Shown: positions 60,816 through 64,000 of the stretch, piece by piece | How positions within the stretch are numbered: position 1 is the first letter of the stretch | Layout of the letters: every line of letters starts with the position of its first letter | Origin: Cnuibacter physcomitrellae | GTDB taxonomy: Bacteria > Actinomycetota > Actinomycetes > Actinomycetales > Microbacteriaceae | Assembly (NCBI RefSeq): GCF_014640535.1 | Contig: NZ_BMHD01000002.1 | Span: 178,843-242,842 of the forward strand | Direction of reading: 5' to 3' | DNA length: 64,000 bases | The notes under the pieces: model-generated | Databases searched by the model: none | What the model saw: the letters and a program-made list of their open reading frames with translations, nothing else | What the model was told of the DNA's origin: nothing | Translations under genes and position numbers: made by a program

Positions 60816-61019
60816 CTAGCCCTCGACGGCCCCGTCGGAGGCCACGTTCTCGTCGATCTCTCGATCCCACTCGGCCGCCGCGGCCTCAGCCTCGGCGCGC
60901 GTGTCGAACGGCCCGAGGTTGGGCGCGTCCGGGAAGTCGTCCGGGTTGAGGTCGGTCACCACGTAGAACGTCAGCGCACCGTCCTGCTCGTGCTCGACGA
61001 TGCGGAGGTCATCACTCAT
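60816..61019 (-). CDS. Small acidic protein, unknown function
   Basis: A 67-aa acidic protein: SDDLRIVEHEQDGALTFYVV, then NLGPFDTRAEAEAAAAEWD, ending in an acidic tail. The strand-strand-helix look with GPFDTRAEAEAA is like the fold of SPOR-type or short modulator proteins, but there is no firm family. TAGGGT is 6 nt before the ATG. It is probably real because of its promoter and regular composition. Confidence 0.6.
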   Translation of the reverse strand: MSDDLRIVEHEQDGALTFYVVTDLNPDDFPDAPNLGPFDTRAEAEAAAAEWDREIDENVASDGAVEG

Positions 61020-61025
61020 GATCCG

Positions 61026-61031
61026 ACCCTA
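61026..61031 (-). promoter_or_regulatory. -10 box of the 67-aa protein gene
   Basis: TAGGGT, 6 nt before the ATG at 61019. Confidence 0.4.
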
Positions 61032-61091
61032 TCCGTCGGAAGGGCTCCCGTCGTGCTGCAGGAGGCGAGAGCCGCGTTCGAGCGTTCGGGA

Positions 61092-61862
61092 CTAGAAGTC
61101 GAAGCCCCCGCCGAAGTCGCCGCCGCCGAAGTCCCCGCCGCCGAAGTCGCCTCCGCCGTCACCGCCCCAACCGCCGTCGCCGCCCCAGCCCGCATCGGCG
61201 TTGACGTCGCCGGCACCGGCGTCCGTCCCGCCCGCGTCGGCCTGGTCCGCTCCGGCGCCCTGGTCGTCGCCCGTACCCTGGTCGCCGCCGTCCTGGCCGG
61301 TCTGATCCCCCGCGGAGCCCTGATCGGCCTGCATGTCGGCCGGGTTCGGCAGGAAGGCGCTGACGAGCGCCGACCCGATGACGTAGCCGGCGACCGACCC
61401 GAGCAGCGAGCTGGCGAACATCCCGCCGAAGCCCATGCCGCCCCCGCCGCCCTGCGGCGCCATCGTCCGCTCGAGCGTCCCGGGCTGGCGCAGCTCCGAT
61501 CGGGTGGCAGCCTGGGCGAGCGATCGCGGGTCGTCGCCGCGCGGCGCCTCCCCGGCGGGTGCGTTCTCCGACAGCTGGCGGAACAGGAGCGCCCGCTGAT
61601 CAGGGGTGAGCTTCGTGAAGGCCTCCTCGTGCACCTGCTCGATCGTCTCGGGCGGCGCGGTGCGCAGGAGGTAGCGGTACCGCTCGACCGCGATCTCGTC
61701 CTCGCTGCGCGCTGACCCACCCGGGGCCGACCCGCCCTGCGTCTGCGCACCGGGAGCCGGTGCGGTCTGAGGCTGATACCCCGGCTGGTCGTACCCCGCG
61801 GGCGGCGTGTAGGCGGCCCGAGGCTGCTCCTCGCGGCCCAGCAGACGGTCGAGGAATCCCAT
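61092..61862 (-). CDS. Low-complexity protein with Gly/Asp/Phe-rich tail
   Basis: A 256-aa protein. MGFLDRLLGR opens it, then a Pro/Gln/Gly-rich part. A helical middle domain follows (about 52-130, EDEIAVERYRYLLRTAPPET and KLTPDQRALLFRQL), then a Gly-rich glycine-zipper-like membrane segment (GGMGFGGMFASSLLGSVAGY, about 142-161). The tail is acidic and ends in repeats of GGGDFGGGDF. Similar proteins in relatives are unassigned. AAGGAG lies 9 nt before the ATG. Its function is unknown; the tail repeats look prone to length change. Confidence 0.75.
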   Translation of the reverse strand: MGFLDRLLGREEQPRAAYTPPAGYDQPGYQPQTAPAPGAQTQGGSAPGGSARSEDEIAVERYRYLLRTAPPETIEQVHEEAFTKLTPDQRALLFRQLSENAPAGEAPRGDDPRSLAQAATRSELRQPGTLERTMAPQGGGGGMGFGGMFASSLLGSVAGYVIGSALVSAFLPNPADMQADQGSAGDQTGQDGGDQGTGDDQGAGADQADAGGTDAGAGDVNADAGWGGDGGWGGDGGGDFGGGDFGGGDFGGGFDF

Positions 61863-61901
61863 GGTGATCGCTCCTTCGTGGATCGGTCACCCCATCCTCG
61901 A

Positions 61902-61919
61902 CCGCTCGCGTGTGAGCGG
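61902..61919. terminator. Hairpin after the FAD monooxygenase gene
   Basis: CCGCTC (61902-61907) and GAGCGG (61914-61919) with a 6-nt loop, between two minus-strand genes. Confidence 0.4.
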
Positions 61920-61970
61920 GCTGAAGGCGGCTGTGCGCTGCCTGTGCGCCATCCCTGCGAGTCCTGTGCC

Positions 61971-63212
61971 TCAGCGGAGCATGACCCCGCGAGCCGTGCC
62001 CGCATCCCTCGCCAGGATGCGCTCCGCACGGACGCCCCGCCGCATCAGACGGGGGACGAGGGAGCGCAGCACGGGCAGCACCGTCCGCAGCGCCGCTCGT
62101 TCGAGCCGGGTCGGCGGGCGGTGGAGGCTCTGGCGCGAGGCGAGCCCGGCGAGCGCGGCGTGGAAGGTGAGCTGCAACGACTGGACCGCCTCGGCTGCGG
62201 CCGTGCGGCGCCGCCCCACCGCGGCGAGCTCACGGGCGAGCGGTAGCCCGTCGAGCAGCGGTCCCGCGAGGCGGTTGGCCGCCACCACGGCGTCCTGCAC
62301 GGCCAGGTCGGTCCCCACCCCGCCGAGCGGCGACATCGGATGCGCGGCCTCGCCGATCACCAGCAGGCCAGGCCGATGCCACTCCTCCAGCCGCGACACG
62401 TCGATCGTCTCGGCCGTGAGCTCGCTCCAGCTCCCGATCGACCCGAGGGCCGCCGACGCGGACGGGACGGCCGCGCGTATCGCGGCGACCGCGGCCTCGA
62501 GGCCGGCGGCCCGGAGTCGCGCCGCGCCGCCCGTGTCCAGGAGCAGACCGAGCCGAGCCGAGCCGTCGTCGACGGCGCCCACCACGATCCGGTGCTCTCC
62601 GACGTGTGCCGGCGTGAAGACGTGCTGCCGCGCCGGAACGCGCACCCACACCACGTCGACCGGCCCCGCGATCGGCGTGAGGACGAGTCCTGCCGCCGCA
62701 CGGACGAGGGAGCCCCGCCCGTCGGCGCCGATGGTCAAGCGGGCGCGGATCTCGAGGTCGCCCCGGTGATCTCGAGCCGTCACCCCCGTGATGGCCTCGC
62801 CCGCCCGCCGCAGGCCCGTCGCGACCGTTCCGGATCGCAGCGACAGCGTGGGCACCGCGCCCGCCGCCCTCGTGAGCGCGCCCAGCAGGTCCCGTCGCGG
62901 CACGGCGACCGGTCCCTCGGCATCGGCGGGATGGGGGCCGTCGAGGTGCAGTCGGATGCCGTCGACCACGAGGTCCACGGTGGAGACCGCCGTCCGCGGC
63001 AGGGCGCGCATCCCGTCCGCACCGAGGAGCTGCTCCAGGGCCTCGAGCGTCGAGGCCCCGAGCAGGTCGGCGCCTCGTTCCTCGAGGGGGCTCTCGCGAC
63101 GCTCGACGACCTCGACCCGGACGCCCGCGCGGGCGAGCAGCAGTCCGAGCAGCATCCCGGACGGTCCGCCGCCGACGATGCAGACATCGGTCTCGTGCAC
63201 CCGAGTCGCCAT
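61971..63212 (-). CDS. FAD-dependent monooxygenase (PHBH/UbiH-type fold)
   Basis: A 413-aa flavoprotein hydroxylase-like enzyme. The FAD Rossmann motif VCIVGGGPSGMLLGLLLA lies at about 10-27, LTIGADGRGSLVR is the DG motif (about 158-170) and VIGEAAHPMSPLGGVGTDLA is the GD motif (about 287-306). The substrate is unknown; an aromatic hydroxylase is most like it. The ATG at 63212 is 7 nt after TAGCAT, with GGAGGG between; an in-frame ATG at 63221 would lie in that promoter. Confidence 0.87.
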   Translation of the reverse strand: MATRVHETDVCIVGGGPSGMLLGLLLARAGVRVEVVERRESPLEERGADLLGASTLEALEQLLGADGMRALPRTAVSTVDLVVDGIRLHLDGPHPADAEGPVAVPRRDLLGALTRAAGAVPTLSLRSGTVATGLRRAGEAITGVTARDHRGDLEIRARLTIGADGRGSLVRAAAGLVLTPIAGPVDVVWVRVPARQHVFTPAHVGEHRIVVGAVDDGSARLGLLLDTGGAARLRAAGLEAAVAAIRAAVPSASAALGSIGSWSELTAETIDVSRLEEWHRPGLLVIGEAAHPMSPLGGVGTDLAVQDAVVAANRLAGPLLDGLPLARELAAVGRRRTAAAEAVQSLQLTFHAALAGLASRQSLHRPPTRLERAALRTVLPVLRSLVPRLMRRGVRAERILARDAGTARGVMLR

Positions 63213-63219
63213 GCCCTCC

Positions 63220-63225
63220 ATGCTA
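63220..63225 (-). promoter_or_regulatory. -10 box of the FAD monooxygenase gene
   Basis: TAGCAT, 7 nt before the ATG at 63212. Confidence 0.4.
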
Positions 63226-63232
63226 CGGACCC

Positions 63233-64000
63233 TCAGCCGACGGGCACGAGCATGCCGTCGTCGAGGAGCTCGCGCACCCGGGGCAGCACCGAGTCGCGGA
63301 TCGCCGGCTCGGGCACGTCGAGCACCTCCGCGAGCGCCGCGACGATGGCCCCGAGGGCGAGGTCGCCGTCGCTGGCCCCGACGAGCCCGGCCAGCTCGGT
63401 GGTGAGGTCGATCCGACGGGCGAAGCCGCCGCCCTGCACCAGCGTCATGACGACGGGGTCGTCGCTGCCCGGCCAGTAGTGGCGCTCCTCGGTGATGTCG
63501 GAGGCGTAGGCGAGGCGCGCCGCCAGCACGCCCTCGTCGTCCCGGGCGGCCGACCAGTCGTGGCCGATGAGGCAGGCGGAGAGGTGCTCGCCGAGCCCCA
63601 CCCGCGACGCTCCCCCACCGTCGGGCAGGCGCTCGTACCGCGCCAGCGTCGGCTCGCCGACGGGCCGGCGGAGGAGCACGTAGCCCAGTCCCACCGACTG
63701 CACGCCGCGGTCGGCGAAGTCGTCGAGCCAGGCGCCGTAGAGGCGGTCGAACGCCGCCGTGCCGGGCAGCGTGCCCCCGTCTCGGATCCACGTCTCGGAG
63801 TACGTCGCGGCGTCCTGCCGCTCCCGCTCGACGACCCAGGCGTCGAGGGAGAGGGGCTCGATCCAGGAGCGCACCCGGTCGAGCCCGTCCTCGTCGGCGC
63901 GGTACTCCCAGTTGCCGAGCAGCTGGGCGATGCCGCCCGGCGCGAGATGCTCGGCGGCGCCCTGGATCACCGCTCGCACCAGCGCGTCGCCGACCCGGCC
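63233..64000 (-). CDS. SAM-dependent methyltransferase, C-terminal part (cut by window edge)
   Basis: The last 255 or so residues of a larger protein whose start lies beyond base 64000; the frame stays open to the edge (GRVGDALVRAVIQGAAEHLA). HLAPGGIAQLLGNWEYR resembles the strand after motif IV of class I methyltransferases. The following region (SLDAWVVERERQDAATYSE, then VLLRRP) and the all-alpha C-terminus (about the last 140 residues) resemble an actinobacterial family of HemK-like methyltransferases. The SAM-binding motifs would be outside the window, so the call is provisional. Confidence 0.65.
   Translation of the reverse strand, partial: GRVGDALVRAVIQGAAEHLAPGGIAQLLGNWEYRADEDGLDRVRSWIEPLSLDAWVVERERQDAATYSETWIRDGGTLPGTAAFDRLYGAWLDDFADRGVQSVGLGYVLLRRPVGEPTLARYERLPDGGGASRVGLGEHLSACLIGHDWSAARDDEGVLAARLAYASDITEERHYWPGSDDPVVMTLVQGGGFARRIDLTTELAGLVGASDGDLALGAIVAALAEVLDVPEPAIRDSVLPRVRELLDDGMLVPVG

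Overview
The window is high-GC actinobacterial chromosome, most likely from the family Microbacteriaceae (genus not resolved). Several things point there. A mycoredoxin-type glutaredoxin implies mycothiol. There are a DUF2469 gene, an F420-type LLM oxidoreductase, an actinobacterial protein O-mannosyltransferase and LAXTG-type sortase signals. The order of housekeeping genes also matches other Actinobacteria, including the xerC-dprA-comM-yraN-DUF2469-rnhB-lepB-rplS-trmD-rimM-khpA-rpsP-ffh-ftsY block and the metG-tatD-rsmA-ispE block. No transposase, phage gene, rRNA or CRISPR array was seen; nearly all of the window looks like core genome.

Layout. 1-377: tandem 138-bp intergenic repeats with nested palindromes. 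378-11478: a long minus-strand run for DNA recombination and uptake (xerC, dprA, comM), secretion (lepB), RNase HII and ribosome and tRNA maturation (rplS, trmD, rimM, khpA, rpsP), interrupted only by map on the plus strand. 11.6-16.6 kb: a glutamate-cysteine-ligase-like gene, two large palindromes, an LLM oxidoreductase, an iron-regulated siderophore-interacting protein and ffh. 16.7-19.5 kb: a MarR-MFS efflux operon and an MDR-type reductase. 19.6-23.4 kb: ftsY, mrx1, prs, glmU and tRNA-Gln. 23.5-33.5 kb: MarR, MBL hydrolase, ABC-F, apt, ispE, hydrolase, rsmA, tatD, metG, rsmI. 33.5-42 kb: protein mannosyltransferase, YeiH-type exporter, a guanidinium exporter under a guanidine-III riboswitch, an AfsR/SARP-like regulator and a DrrAB-like ABC exporter. 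42-45 kb: two tandem paralogous LASTG-anchored beta-propeller surface proteins. 45-64 kb: YyaL-type thioredoxin protein, DUF1684, HrpA helicase, MFS, aldo/keto reductase, DUF4349 lipoprotein, acyl-CoA dehydrogenase, gamma-carbonic anhydrase, LtrA, a fatty acyl-CoA ligase, small proteins, an FAD monooxygenase and a methyltransferase cut by the window edge.

The most interesting signals lie outside the coding regions. (i) At 12.87-13.14 kb two near-adjacent palindromes have 31-33-bp perfect arms. They share a 35-nt core that sits in opposite orientation in the two copies, while the outer arms differ in sequence yet remain perfectly self-complementary. (ii) Similar long hairpins of unrelated sequence sit at several other gene ends. 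(iii) A compact guanidine-III riboswitch directly controls a Gdx-type SMR gene and appears to share three bases with a hairpin that hides the ribosome binding site. (iv) More than twenty transcription units have a TANNNT box only 6-8 nt before the start codon, suggesting that leaderless mRNAs dominate. (v) A DtxR/IdeR-like box overlaps the -10 of the siderophore-interacting protein gene, and an inverted repeat overlaps the start of a MarR gene.
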